Origin: Micropterix aruncella
Lineage: Eukaryota > Arthropoda > Insecta > Lepidoptera > Micropterigidae
Assembly (NCBI GenBank): GCA_944548615.1
Contig: OX155960.1
Coordinates: forward strand, 8,490,029-8,554,028
Direction: 5' to 3'
DNA: 64,000 nucleotides
Shown here piece by piece: positions 1 to 12,300 of the stretch. Position 1 is the stretch's first letter. Every line of letters begins with the position of its first letter. The translations under genes and the position numbers were made by a program. The notes beneath the pieces were generated by a model. That model saw only the letters and a program-made list of their open reading frames with translations, did no database searches and was not told where the DNA came from.

Positions 1-508
1 TAATAAAACTATCTGGGATTTGCACCGCCGAGTTATATTTTTTGTTACTACCGTAATTAATTACGAAATTAATTTAAATTCTACCGCGCGCCGCGCGGAA
101 CCGCAGTAGAGTAGGTTGTTCTCATGAACAACACGTTTTTGTCCTCTTGTCTTCGTAATGAGACCGCCGTAGCTTAAACGTTAGCATGCAGAGTTGTTTT
201 GTTAGGACCGAGGCCGGGAGAGATTTCCTAAGATTAATCGGATTCTTACGTGATTATCGAAGCGAATAAACTTCCGAAACCAACCACTGCATTCAAGGTC
301 ACGCCAACAACTCGTCATCTCAGAGTGGCAGTTGTTGTCGACCCAGCGCGTTTGGGCAGAGAGAGAGCTAAGGCTAAGAGTAAAAAAGGATGATTTTTTC
401 CTTCCCAGACCCAACCCAGAGCCTCGGATGGGACTATTATCCTGACAGAATGGTGAATGGGACCTGCTTAAATAGGCAGCCTAAAACTGAGACTTTTTTT
501 ACTTTTCC
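1..508. other. Unassigned flank, no gene seen
   Basis: I see no gene, RNA or clear repeat here. The only open frame of any length (202-414, minus) has no recognisable motif and looks like chance. Confidence 0.4.
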
Positions 509-1252
509 ATTTGTTTGTTTCTACTCTTCATTGTGAAATTTCACAATGGGCATGTTTACTATCATACGACACTCTCTTACAACCAACCCCACATTTTTTT
601 ATAATTACTTTATTACTACTACTACATTCAAATGCAAGACCACAAAAAATGAATTTACGAAAATAGTGTTATATGCTTCTAAATTTATATACACATGTGT
701 CTGAGCCTAGGTTGAATAGCGCATACATTGAACGTAGATGTGCTGAGTAAAGTGCAACCAAATCCGCCTTGCTAGGTGCTCCTGTGATAAGGCGAGCTCA
801 CTTCTGGAGTCTTATTGGAGTGCCACGGATATGTAAAAAAAAACAAATTATATTATATATTTTAACCGCAGATTATATTCTACAAACGTGATACCGCGTC
901 GCGTCGCATGCATACGAACTTCGTTTTGTAAAATCGAACCGACATATTGAAGGCAGACAAATAATTTTATATTCAACAAACTGAAAACTCGATTGACGAT
1001 CTACAGGGGCTCACAACGAGCGATTTTCGAACGAATTTACCATAATCATACGGATAAAACTATGAAGTGTTCATATAAAATATATACCTATATATGTGTG
1101 CGTGTGATGTTTGTTTTAGTGTGTGTCTTGTTATTGCATTCTATCGACAGAATTGAAATCGCAATTCCGTTAGTTTCATCCCAACGGAAAATGGTGACTC
1201 GGTCGGGAATCGAACCCGGAACCTTGCATTGTGACTTATCGCCCATCAAAGA
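509..1252 (-). mobile_element. tRNA-derived SINE, interrupted copy
   Basis: The segment 1118-1252 matches the better copy at 8555-8824. On the minus strand it carries a Pol III B box, seen on the plus strand as ggaatcgaacc at 1206-1216. The tail of the same family (ttgtttgttt ... atcatacgac ... acaaccaacccc) is found at 509-598. About 460 bp of unrelated sequence separates the two parts, so either the copy was interrupted or these are two fragments. The tRNA-like head is truncated near 1252. Confidence 0.5.
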
Positions 1253-2047
1253 GCAAAATACGCTGGCAAGGGAAAAATACACTGAATCTGATAGGTTTTA
1301 GAGCGCTGGGGGTGTTGATGAGCGGCACATTTATCGGTCGGTCGGTAGGTTACCTTTAAGACACAGTATACCAAGAACAGTAAACGCAATCTCGAATTGC
1401 AAGACCTTAAACGGATTAGAGTGTGAGGAAAGTGAGCAGAGGGATACGTTACGGCAAACGCCTGTAGTTATTTAGCTATTAGGGGTCTCCTTGCGCGCTG
1501 TTGGGGTTTGGTAAATTTCTAGAACGTTTGAATATCTTCGTCGGCGGAGTGGTGGCCATATGTAGACGCGTTTGCCCGCTTGCTTCTGTGAACGGCGATC
1601 AAAGGTAGCGCAGTGGGCGCGGACGACCCTTGTGTCTAGTAATCAATTATATAAGTATGCAATTATATATGTACGGTAAAAGTCGCCTACAATGAATAAG
1701 CCATCGTTATATATTAATATGCTTGCACTAACACCCCCTACAAATAAAATTTTGAGGGTTAAAAACATGCCGTCATGAGTTTCATTTCCGTGGCTGGCTT
1801 TCGAGGGTTGTTGCGTACGTGGAACAAGTGTGTCGCTACCCTTATCAAATATATGTACGAAATATCTGCGCATGTGTCGTCGGCTCGTTCTGTTCACTTG
1901 CGCTCGAACAAACCTCTAGTGCACGGACTTCTAGTGTCACTTTTGACAGATTGTGTAACATAACCTGAAAGTAGAAGCGCACCAATTCGCTTGATACTTC
2001 TGCAATATTATGTGATAAACACTGCATTTTCGTCTTCTAAATCGCCA
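1253..2047. other. Upstream region of COX11, no gene seen
   Basis: This interval must hold the COX11 promoter and 5' UTR. I see no clear TATA box or other element. The open frames here lack recognisable motifs. Confidence 0.35.
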
Positions 2048-2263
2048 ATGATGCTGCGCAGCTTCTCTAAAACATGTTCCTGTGCTAGTTTTTTACGTAA
2101 TTTAAAAATTATAAGTATACCTAAATACCAGCCGATACGGCATAGTTCTAATATAAGAGATAATAAAGCTATTCGTTCGACGTTAAATTACGTTATAGCA
2201 ACTGGAGTTTTAGCTGTTGGACTGAGCTATGCAGCCGTTCCTCTATACAGGATATTTTGTCAG
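2048..2263 (+). CDS. COX11: COX11 exon 1
   Basis: Encodes the presequence and membrane segment. The donor follows TTTTGTCAG with GTAAAT at 2264. The exon ends in phase 0 after the codon for Gln72. Confidence 0.9.
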
Positions 2264-5200
2264 GTAAATTTGCTGGTTATTAAAAACTCACCTCGACGTA
2301 CACCCTTGTTTTTTGATTATTTTGTTTCTATAAGTCGCTAGAATGTCTAAAGCGTTACGGCATTTTGGCCTCAATATTTCAATATTCCAAACTATCGCTG
2401 TAAAGTAAACCCTTTCACCTACAACAGGGCTTCGAGCCAGGTAAGGTCAGGTTTTCGAGCCAAACCTTTCGAACCTGTACATCTGGATTGCTGATTCGTG
2501 GAATGACTTGAAAGCTCGGCAGTTTTGTTTACGTTTTGGGACAATGCTGTTGCATCTTAATTGGTAGGCCTTCTTCTTAGATGGTAGAGTTAGCCATCAC
2601 ATACAGAGATATTGTAGGTAGATTATTCCTTTTAATAATATTATAGACGAAGATGTTTAGCTTATCACTCCTAAAGGAAAATTGGATGAATATAAATACA
2701 GATAAAAACCAAGCTGATAATGATAATAAATATATCAGATGATTGTATAACTTCTTGCCCGATTTAAGGATAAACGTCAACCTTTTTAAAATTTTAAAAG
2801 CAGGAGTTTTATTACTCATGTATATAGTCTCTGTTTTTCTCTATAATTGGTTTCTAACGATCAACAAGCTTGTCGATCCGATTTTTGTTTTCCGTGGAAA
2901 AAGTTTATGAGGTGGTTTTCTACAGCTTCCACGGACCATTCCAACTGCTCTGCGAGGACCAGAACAGTTATTGTACAGTATCCACTTCTCATCACCTGTT
3001 CCGATTCAATGAAAAAACAGTTCAGCAGCACATTCATGCGATTTAGCTTATTCATTTCGTTGAGGAGATGCGGCACCCAAGTATCGAGCTTAGAAATATA
3101 TTCAAGCTTTTTCAAATAGCGAAAAGCGATCGAATTATCAATATTCAATCTTCCAGCAGTCTCGTCCTTTGTAATCCTTGGATTTTCTACCACTATCGAA
3201 CACACAACGTTGTCATCAATACCAGGAGGTCGTCCAGAGCGAGGCTGATCTTCCAAGTTGAAATCACCATTTCGGAATCTGCCAAACCACTTTTTAATGG
3301 TCTCGAGGGAGCAACTTTGATTATAGCAAGGTGCGAAACAGTTTCCTTCACTAAAGCCTGTGTTTTTATGATATGGTCCCTGCGCAGTCTTGGAGAGAAC
3401 CACTTCAAAAAATTCATAGTCCATAGCTTGGACAAAAATCCAATATATGACATAAGAGATTCAGAGATAATGCTGAATCCATATTCCAAGAGTATCGTGC
3501 TGTAACATAAAGGAAAATATCCTGATGGTTAAAATTTGCCAAAGAGAGTAATTTTTATTTTTATGCACGAAGGCTGGATTTGATCAATAATTTAAATTTT
3601 TATATTTTTGGTATTTGATTATCTATTTTCATGAATATCACATTATTACTATGATAGTTATGGTTATAGATATTGCTCGCTTTATTTAATCAGTAATTTT
3701 CATTATTACATTATTTTCCTATAATTGATGATTCTCATGCTGATTATAAATAACTTCAATTAATTAATACTATCAAGATAATTTACTTTCCATAATTAAT
3801 TACTTTACTGAGAATATTAGATGCAATGACGCAATCAAGTGTAGGAATGCCAACCTACTGGAGTAGAATGAAATTGTATTGTATTGAAATTTTAATGAAA
3901 TTCGAAATTTACACTCATTATTAGGTTACCATGATGTAAAAATGGGGTATTTTTTACTGTTTAACACTTACACGAGAGAAAAACTTCCAGTGGTGAAACG
4001 AAAAATGCTAGACTAATTGTATTACACACTTAAATATGTATGCTACACCTTGATTGCGACAGGAAGGCCATTTTTAGATTAGACATAAGGCAATTCTATG
4101 CAATTACATGACGGTAATACCATTGCACTCAATCTCAACAGATTCTCACGTTGAAACGTTGATTGTCACCTCGAATTAATGGCATCACTGCAAGTGGTCC
4201 AGAAAGAATGGTGTAATACATTAGTGTAATAGTGTAATACAATGGTGTAATACATGGTATCAATACATTAAAATTCAACTGTTAGGTTCTTGCACTACAA
4301 AACAACTGGCAGCTGGTGGTCAGCTTACTGAAAACAGTGAAATGACTTCTATGTATGAGCGCAGTTTTGTTGCGCATTAATAGATTGCGAGGTGATGTAC
4401 ATATTAAAAGCGTAATATTGAACAGTATAGTCATTTTAGTATCGTATATTGTATATTGTAATTGATTTAAATTACTTTAAAAAGTAGAGCCTTATTGTCT
4501 GATTATTTTATATGGTCTTATATCTGTACTTTTAGTTTAAAATGCATAACGTAGATTTAATTTGATTATTTAACATTTTACTGACAATTTGAATATTACG
4601 ATAAATAATTTTACTACGTATCTTTTCGAATTACTAACTACTTCAAATATTAGGCTTTTATTTTGATTATTTTTATTTATAGTTTGACAATCTAGTAGTT
4701 AATTCTTGACTACATATGTATGTTGAGTAAAGAGTAGTAACAAAACATACTACATAACCCAATTATTTTGACACGTCCAAGAGCGGTCTTTAGCCGTCAA
4801 TTGGACACGACGAAAATGTAATGTAATGTATATCTACGTAAGTTGTATTTTATTGTATTGTACCCAAATATATTATTTTAGGCTTCCGGCTACGGAGGCA
4901 CGACGGCAATCGCCGAGGATTCGGAAAAAGTGGAAAAGATGAGCCCTGTTCGCGATAGGATAATCACAGTTCAGTTCAACGCGGACACGTCGGCGTCTAT
5001 GAAATGGAATTTCAAACCGCAACAAGATGAGATAAGGGTGATGCCGGGAGAAACTGCCCTGGCTTTCTACACCGCTTACAATCCCATGGACACTCCCGTG
5101 ATGGGAATCAGCACTTACAACGTCGTGCCGTTTGAAGCGGGGCAGTACTTTAATAAAATACAGTGCTTTTGCTTCGACGAGCAGTTGTTGAATCCACGCG

Positions 5201-6105
5201 AACAGGTACTCTTCATTGTAGTAAACAGAGAAAGAATACAAATGATGGAAATCGATTATTAAATTAATTAAATGTAGAATTAGATTTCTCCTGAAAAAGT
5301 TTACGATTGTCATTTCCTTTTTTTGCCTCTTCTGTTTTGCAATCCTTCTCATTCATGGACATTTGTTTTTGACCCATGTTTTTATTACAATCTGTCACAT
5401 TTAAGGGACCTAACAGGGCCGTGTAGCTTGAGCCTAATGGCCTGCGTGTGTTTTTAAGATCGATCCAACTCACGGTTTATCTCTTATCCGGTAGCCTCCT
5501 AGAAGAGAGGCTAACCTGGAAAGACCTCTGTGAACTCTCCCTTCAGCTGTAAGTCCAATTGTAGGGAGTTAATAGGGGGACCACCTCGAGCAGAACTAGG
5601 CATTTTGCACACCGGGCAGCATCAGCCGATTGGCTGTGCACTCTAGCAAATAACCAAAGGAGTCTGTTTCATAAGCAGCGGGGGGTGGTTGTTGACCTGA
5701 TGTCAGCTACTATTGAAACGGCCTATTAACCACTTGATCCCGTGTGAGTTGACTGGCAATGTACTATTTGACTATTTTATTCGTTCAGATCCATTTCTGA
5801 TAATTTTGATAGTTTTTTTATTTTGGTAGAAACACTTGTAAAATATTTTTTTTGTCAGGTTTAGGAGTTAATATTTTATTGAAATGTGGCAATTAGTACC
5901 AACATTCACAGTGTCCATATTAATATGACCACCCACTGTATCTCTGCCATTCTTACAGGTGGACATGCCAGTATTCTTCTACATAGACCCGGAATTCGTC
6001 GAAGATCCCGGAATGGAATCAGTCAATGAAATAATTCTCTCTTACACTTTTTTTGAAGTCAAGAAGGGTTTCAAGTTACCGGTACCAAATTATGCTAAAA
6101 AATAA
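2048..6105 (+). CDS. COX11: COX11, cytochrome c oxidase copper chaperone (3 exons)
   Basis: COX11 is a mitochondrial inner-membrane protein that delivers copper to the CuB site of cytochrome c oxidase subunit 1. The coding exons are 2048-2263, 4882-5205 and 5959-6105, all joined in phase 0, giving 228 residues. Residues 1-45 look like a basic mitochondrial presequence. About 46-65 is a single membrane segment, followed by Cys71 at the intermembrane-space side. Exon 2 carries the conserved CFCF copper motif (residues 167-170) and the ISTYNVVPFEAGQYF block; exon 3 carries VDMPVFFYIDPEF and SYTFFE. The frame is open upstream to 1991, but that codon is TTG, so the tandem ATGs at 2048/2051 are the likely start. 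ATTAAA at 6139-6144 is the first poly(A) signal. The identification is very secure; start and splice sites are inferred from sequence. Confidence 0.95.
2861..3316 (-). pseudogene. mariner transposase relic in COX11 intron 1
   Basis: On the minus strand the reading contains SLETIKKWFGRFRNG, DQPRSGRP and DTWVPHLLNE, the helix-turn-helix and linker signature of mariner transposases. After a frameshift near 3003 the TGDEKWILYNN block with the first catalytic aspartate is readable at about 2967-3002. The rest of the catalytic domain is absent, so this is a dead fragment. It abuts a LINE fragment at 3325-3890 and may have landed in it. Confidence 0.75.
3325..3890 (+). mobile_element. Non-LTR retrotransposon 3' fragment (CR1/Jockey-like)
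   Basis: The plus-strand reading SLGENHFKKFIVHSLDKNP and the following KNPIYDIRDSE match the better copy at 28020-28680. Both resemble the extreme C-terminus of Jockey/CR1-type reverse transcriptase polyproteins. The 3' parts also agree: caagtgtaggaatgcc, then ctactggagtag, ending in a TTGTA-rich tail near 3880. Confidence 0.6.
3891..4881. other. Rest of COX11 intron 1
   Basis: AT-rich intron with no recognisable gene. Short TTGTA-type strings at 4435-4470 and 4830-4862 look like decayed retroelement tails or simple repeats. Confidence 0.4.
4882..5205 (+). CDS. COX11: COX11 exon 2
   Basis: The acceptor TTATTTTAG ends at 4881 and the donor GTACTC starts at 5206. This exon holds the core beta-domain and the CFCF copper-binding motif. 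Confidence 0.95.
5206..5958. other. COX11 intron 2
   Basis: A 753-bp intron. The part at about 5420-5740 is more GC-rich than the surroundings and may be an unrecognised repeat. No coding motif is visible. Confidence 0.4.
5959..6105 (+). CDS. COX11: COX11 exon 3
   Basis: The acceptor TTCTTACAG ends at 5958. The exon encodes the conserved C-terminal 48 residues and stops at TAA 6103-6105. Confidence 0.95.
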   Translation: MDMPVFFYIDPEFVEDPGMESVNEIILSYTFFEVKKGFKLPVPNYAKK

Positions 6106-6167
6106 GTTAAATTTTTATTTTTGACAGTGTTACAGAATATTAAATTATGCATTTGAAATAATTTTGT

Positions 6168-6378
6168 TTATGTTTTGATCATGGCGGTGACGGGATAGCC
6201 CCGGCGGAGACCCATGCACTGGTCGCGATCGATGAAAATGGCATTGGTTTTGTTGCGAAGCTCCGTTTCTAGAGACGCTCTCACACCGAGGAGCGTCTGA
6301 TGATTGCCCTCCGCCGTCGTTAAACGCTGTCGCAGTTGGTCTATCGCATCTCTGATGTCGATCACCTCCCTTACAATC
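6168..6378 (-). CDS. Tektin last exon
   Basis: The acceptor TTTTGTAG precedes 6378. It encodes VREVIDIRDAIDQLRQRL through NAIFIDRDQCMGLRRGYP, then stops at TAA (6170-6168). Confidence 0.93.
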
Positions 6379-9300
6379 CTACAAAACATATAAAATATTT
6401 ATTATCGATCAAATTTTCGTGTTTTGACCAGTAGCAATAAATACTGACACTGCAGCATCTTAATTACTACGTCAACGCCACCTAAGTAGGCCTAAGATTG
6501 TACTAAGGGAGTAGTGCAATCAAAAATATTTTACCTGTGCACACATCTGGTTATAATTTAAAGAAAAAAACAAAAGAAATTTAATTAGCTACTTGTAAGT
6601 ACACCCTTGTGCAAATTAATCTGAACACTTCAAAATATTTCATACTGGCAAGTAAAATCTGTTTTTTTGATGTGGCAACACTGTTCTGTACTGTGAAATG
6701 TCATTCTAACCTCTAATGTGACCCTAAGAGCTTGTCATATTGTTGTTGTGCGTGGATTTTAGTGTTTTTTCCTCACATTGTGTATGTCGGGGACTTTTTG
6801 AAGATTTTTGAAGATATTCGGATGTAATTCATCCCTACGAAGACGATGGATATCTCGTTGGAAATCCGTAGCAAGGTGATTGCTCTAGATGCGCACACAT
6901 CGCTAAGTCAAAGACGAATATCTGAGGAATGTGGCATATCACTGGGATCAACTAACGCCATCATACGGAATCACAGGGAATCTGGTTCAATTTTGCCACA
7001 ACGAATCGGAAAATGTGGCCGCAAAAGGAAAACTACAATGAAAGATGACACCATTTTGATTCGCAACAGTAAAATTAACCCACACAAGACTAGTGACGAC
7101 TTACAAAAGGAGCTTGCAGCTTCTGGGACGATCGTGCACGCATCTACGGTACGTCGAAGACTCTTGGAAAGTGGGCGAAAAGCTAGGAGACCCTTAAAAA
7201 AACAGCTTCTTACAAAAACCATGAAGAAAAAAAGGATGACATGGGCACAAAAATATAAGCTCTGGACTTCTGAGGATTGGAAAAACGTTTTATTTTCTGA
7301 CGAGAGTCACTTTTTTGTCCAGGGTATGCGTTACCAATTCGTTCGCAGGGCAGACGGAGAACCACTTTCTCCAGCCCATATCCAACAATCGGTGAAACAT
7401 CCCGTTAAGAAAATGTTTTGGGGTTGCTTTTCATTCTATGGCACTGGTGCATTAGTTCCGGTAACAGGAATGATGAATAGTGCAAAATACATAGAAGTTT
7501 TGACGGACAGAATGATACATGAGCTAAAAAAAATTCCAACAGAGACTAAAATATTTCAACAAGACTTGGCTCCTTGCCATGCTTCCAAGTTGGTAAAGAA
7601 ATTCTTTACCGATAACAGCATTATGTGTTTGGATTGGCCTGGAAACTCTCCAGATTTAAACCCAATCGAAAACTTGTGGTCAATCTGTAAAGCACGGCTA
7701 AGAAAAATGGACTGCACTACAAAAGAAAAGCTCGTAAATGCTGTAATTGAGGTGTGGTACAGAGATCCGAAAATTCGTGAAAACTGTAAAAACTTGGTGG
7801 AATCAATGCCGAAGCGTATACAGTTGCTACTTAAAGCTAAAGGAGGCCACATAAAATACTAATTTATAAGCTAAGTTAAAGTTTTGTATGATTTTCATGA
7901 ATAAAACCATTATTTGACTAAAATTGCCAGTGTTCAGATTAATTTGCACAAGGGTGTACTCGTATTTCAAACATCGCAAATTATAATTTAGAAAAATAGA
8001 TTTAAGATGGAATTAAAAGTAAAGAATCAGTTGAAAATAGTCAAAAGTATTTCAAAATATAAATCTAGTATATTTCCAAAATTATCTTTAAAAAGTGTTA
8101 GTAGAAATAATAAAATGTCAAAATTCAAAATAAAATAAAGTAAAATAAAATAACTTATCATTGTCAGAACTATAGCGCTTTGAACAGAGGTATCCTAATG
8201 CTGGTAAGAGGTTACTGGAATGTAGGGAAACAAGGATCTTAGGCAGTTTTCAACCTTTTCTTGGTGATGGTCACAGTTTTAGTCCAGTCAAGTCACTCGA
8301 GCACACGGGTGGGTTTGAGGGTAGGAAGAGCCCCCCATTAGCATTGCGGGTGAAAAAAAACTACTTGTTTTATATAGCAATATTGCACCTTAGACCTTGT
8401 TTTAGTACCCAATCTATTGTATAAGTTTTCATAAAATTAAATCCATTCATTTTTCACCAGATGTAGTTGTAAAATCGTCCTAGAGTTTAGAAAGTCTTGC
8501 TAAAATTGGTAGGAGTAACAACTATATTATGTACACCTACATTTTATGACATAATAAAATTGTTTGTTTGTTTATACTCTTTATTGGCGGGTTTATTATC
8601 ATACGACAATCCCTTACAACCAACCCTACTATGAAGTCTTAATATGTATGTGCGCATGTAACATGTATGTAAGTGTGTGTTTTGTTATTGCATTCGATCG
8701 ACAGAATTGAAAATGCAATTCCGTTAATTTTATCCCAACGGAAAATGGTGACCCAGCTGGGAATCGAACCCGGAACCTTACAATGTAAGATCAGGCGACC
8801 TAATTACTATGCCACCGAGCCGTGTTAATGATAGGTTTGCGCCTGATGAAAATTGCACAGATGTTTGATGCGGGGTCGAATATTGGACAATGTTACCCTC
8901 ATTTCCTCATGAATAATTCAATTCGACTAAAAGTGCTGTCACCGAGAATAACTCAAAAACCTAATGGCACACCAGGGAGATACTCGCAGCACAACAGAGG
9001 GATACTCGTGGCACACCATTAAGCCCCGGCACACAGATTGAAAACCACCGAGGCAATATATAATTTTTCACTTCAAAAACGGACCATTCCAATTGTATAT
9101 AATCTAGGTCTCTGGGAATATGGATAGTTTTAAATAATATATAAATAAATAAATACCTGGTATGAGCCTCATCTCTGCATAATTCCAAACTCGGTCTATT
9201 GGTTCTCGCTTGCAGCCTGGTATGCGCTACTTTCAAAGGTCCGCTCTTATCCAGAATCGCCTTATTGAGCATCTCGATACTTTTCTCGACTTCGAACAAC

Positions 9301-12300
9301 TCCTGTTGCACTTTATGCAGGTGAAGCTGGATGCGCGTTTTAACTTCTAGCGTCTCGGCGATTTTCCTCGTGTAAGAATTGTTGGAGTTGCTCCACTGGT
9401 CCCACACCTCGGCGGCGACGACGTTGATCAGGTTTTCGACGTCCGAAATGAGCTGTGCGGCCCTGGCTCGTTCGCCCTGCGACCGCTGAACCGTCCTGGC
9501 GCACGCCTCGGCCCAAGACGCCGGGTTGCTCACCGTCGGATCATACTTTTCGATGCCCGCATAGTAGTGGATGCCTTTCGAGTAGTTGTTGAGCTGGTGG
9601 CACATCGTGTCGATGCCCAGAGCGTTCTCTTTGTGCCGCATGTCCACTTCCAGCTCGTGCTGCGCCCCGCGGCAGTTCTTTAGCTGCTGGTTGACCTTGT
9701 CTAGCATCGCTTTCAGATTGATAATCGACCGCCGAATGATGTCCACTTCCTTCAGCAGCGACTGCTCCACTTGATCGTGCACCAGCTCAACGCCTCAAAA
9801 ATTTAAAATTTCAATTAATAAATTTAAGAGTTCCTATAAACCGTCTCTTAATAAAAAGCATGTGGGGATAAAAGAAAGTGTTTTGAAATGAATCATGGAC
9901 TTCCTTACTAATAGTGTATTTTATGCAGACGACACTAAGGTACATGCAAATCCATTATAGCTGCAGTTTATAGAATAACCTCGACAAACTCAGCACATGA
10001 ACATAGGGATGTATTCTAACTCGGAATGAAGAAAAATGCGTAGTTCTTGCTGGGTACCTAGAATATCTACGGACCCGTAGAAAAAGCTAGACTGAAGATT
10101 TACCAACGCTCTGCATTTGTTAACAGAATTCTGACCGTGTTCTGGCTCGATTCATAACTACGGACGAAGCATGGGTTCACCATGACTGATCCTAAACGAT
10201 ACAACAGTGTGCTCATGGAATGCAGGAGCGTGGCAGAGCAACGGGCAAGAATACTACAATCTCCAGCATCTGTCCCGGAGGCCTGTAGCAACCCAAACAG
10301 GCTGCTAACCTTCTGGGACAGCCTGGGTTGGCTGGAGTAACATAAATAGAAACATGAGCCACGCACAACGGCCCAATCAAGAGGTCAAGTGTGGGAAAAA
10401 GCCCAGACAAACTAACTAACGATACAACAGTCCATGACCTGGAAGTGACCATCATATCCAGCTCCTTAGAAATTCAAGACCATTCTATCCGCCGGTAAGA
10501 TCATAGTCTCTCTTTTCTGGGACAGTTGAGAAGTCGTGATGATTGGAATACCTTGAACATGGATCTAATATAAGGGGGGGGGGGGGCGTATATGCTGAAG
10601 AAATAAAAAAATTGCTGAACGAAATATGTGATAAATAAAGAGACAAACTCGCTAAAATTGGTTTGTTTCACCAAGATAACGCCCTAGCACACAAGTCCAG
10701 AGTTGCGTTTTATGTCATATTATTAAGAGGCAATTTGTTTTATTATTCTTTGTCTTCTGGATTCATTAGATTATTTTATTTGTATGTTTATATATTTCTG
10801 AATTGACTATTTTATTATAAATAAATATTTTATTCTGATGTGAATTAATGATTTAATGATTATTTATTTTTTCAATATAATAATAGTAAATTCAATGACG
10901 AAAATATGTATGCCATTTTTATAAATACAATATTGAACAAGCATATACAAAATTAAATGTTTACCTTAGGATGGGTTCCGGCCTAATCAGGTGACGTATT
11001 CATTTTCTGGTATTGATTCAATGTTAACCCCTCGCGGCCCGCGGTTTGAATTTTAATGTGTGCCTTACGGCCCGTAAGAAATTCGCGAGTCTCAAAAAAA
11101 AGATGGCGTTTCAGAAAAAAAACGATTACTCCGAAACTATCACACCGATCGTCTAAAAAAGACCTGTTTTATGTTCCTATTGAAATTTGCTATTAGATAT
11201 TTGTAACGTCGTTATGTAAAGCAATAAAGATTATTCATAATTATTAGTCGATTTAATAATCCATAATTAGCGGTCGGCCTCGCCTGGCCATTTCGGGCCG
11301 TCTGGGGTTCGACGGTAAATATCAATTCTGGACGTTTCGGGCCGTCTGGTACGCGAGGGGTTAAAGATATTTTTGTGCCTAGTACCTAATTTCTGAAGTT
11401 GTATACTCACATAATATATTTACATTACTAAAATAAATACAATAATCAAATCTGATAGAGTATATTTGTCCCAAGGAATGTGCGATGCCTTTGTGCAAAT
11501 GCAGTTCTTCTACCGAGCAGGGTATGATGCCTTGCGCTACACTATTGGTAGATGGACGCTGATGATCGCCTAACCCCTAGAGCCCCGTTTGGCCGATATC
11601 AGCCAAAACACGATTCAGCGTGACGACCCCGTTTTAATTTTATTTTAATTTAATTTCTTTATTTTAATATGTTTTATTTTAATTATGGATACAGTGGTTT
11701 GGCAGTAATTAATGTTTTGGTGAGACAGTGTCATAATTCAATTTTTTAACAAATTTTTACTAAAAAATTTTGGGACATCAACTTGTCCATCGGCTGCGGG
11801 GCCGAGGCCTGAAGGGTTAATAAGGAATCGGATAACTTCCCTATGGTGTAGTAAGCAACATATTTAAAAAATATGCCCTACTGCGCAGGTATATACCATT
11901 GCTCACTTCCCAATTGCAATGGGTCGTTTGAAGCATAGTCTGCATACGACATTATACTTATACCATTGAAATATGTTTACCTTGTCGTTTTTCTCTATGG
12001 TATAAACACTCTTGGCATATATGAAGTGGACCTTCCAGGCCGGCTATTGCTCGCTCGAGTTGAAGTTTCGCATTATGCAATTCTTCAATAGTGCTAACTT
12101 GCCTTTCTAGTTCAGTATTGACCTTAAAGAAAATATATATTACTAAAAATTACAGTGCGATCCTGCAGTGTTATGCCCAACATTTCCTAAAGCATAGCTA
12201 TGCATTGTTATGCTCTCTGCTTTTCCTAAAGCATAAGTAATTATTACCTCGTTCCGCCAGTATGTCGTGTCGGTAAGTCGCTCTCCAAGGCGCCTCCCGG

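Noticed and set aside
1991..2047. COX11 start at 1991
   Set aside because: The codon there is TTG; the first ATG in frame is at 2048.
8740..8824. Functional tRNA gene
   Set aside because: A B box is present but no acceptor stem or anticodon arm can be folded, and the sequence continues into a repeated SINE body.
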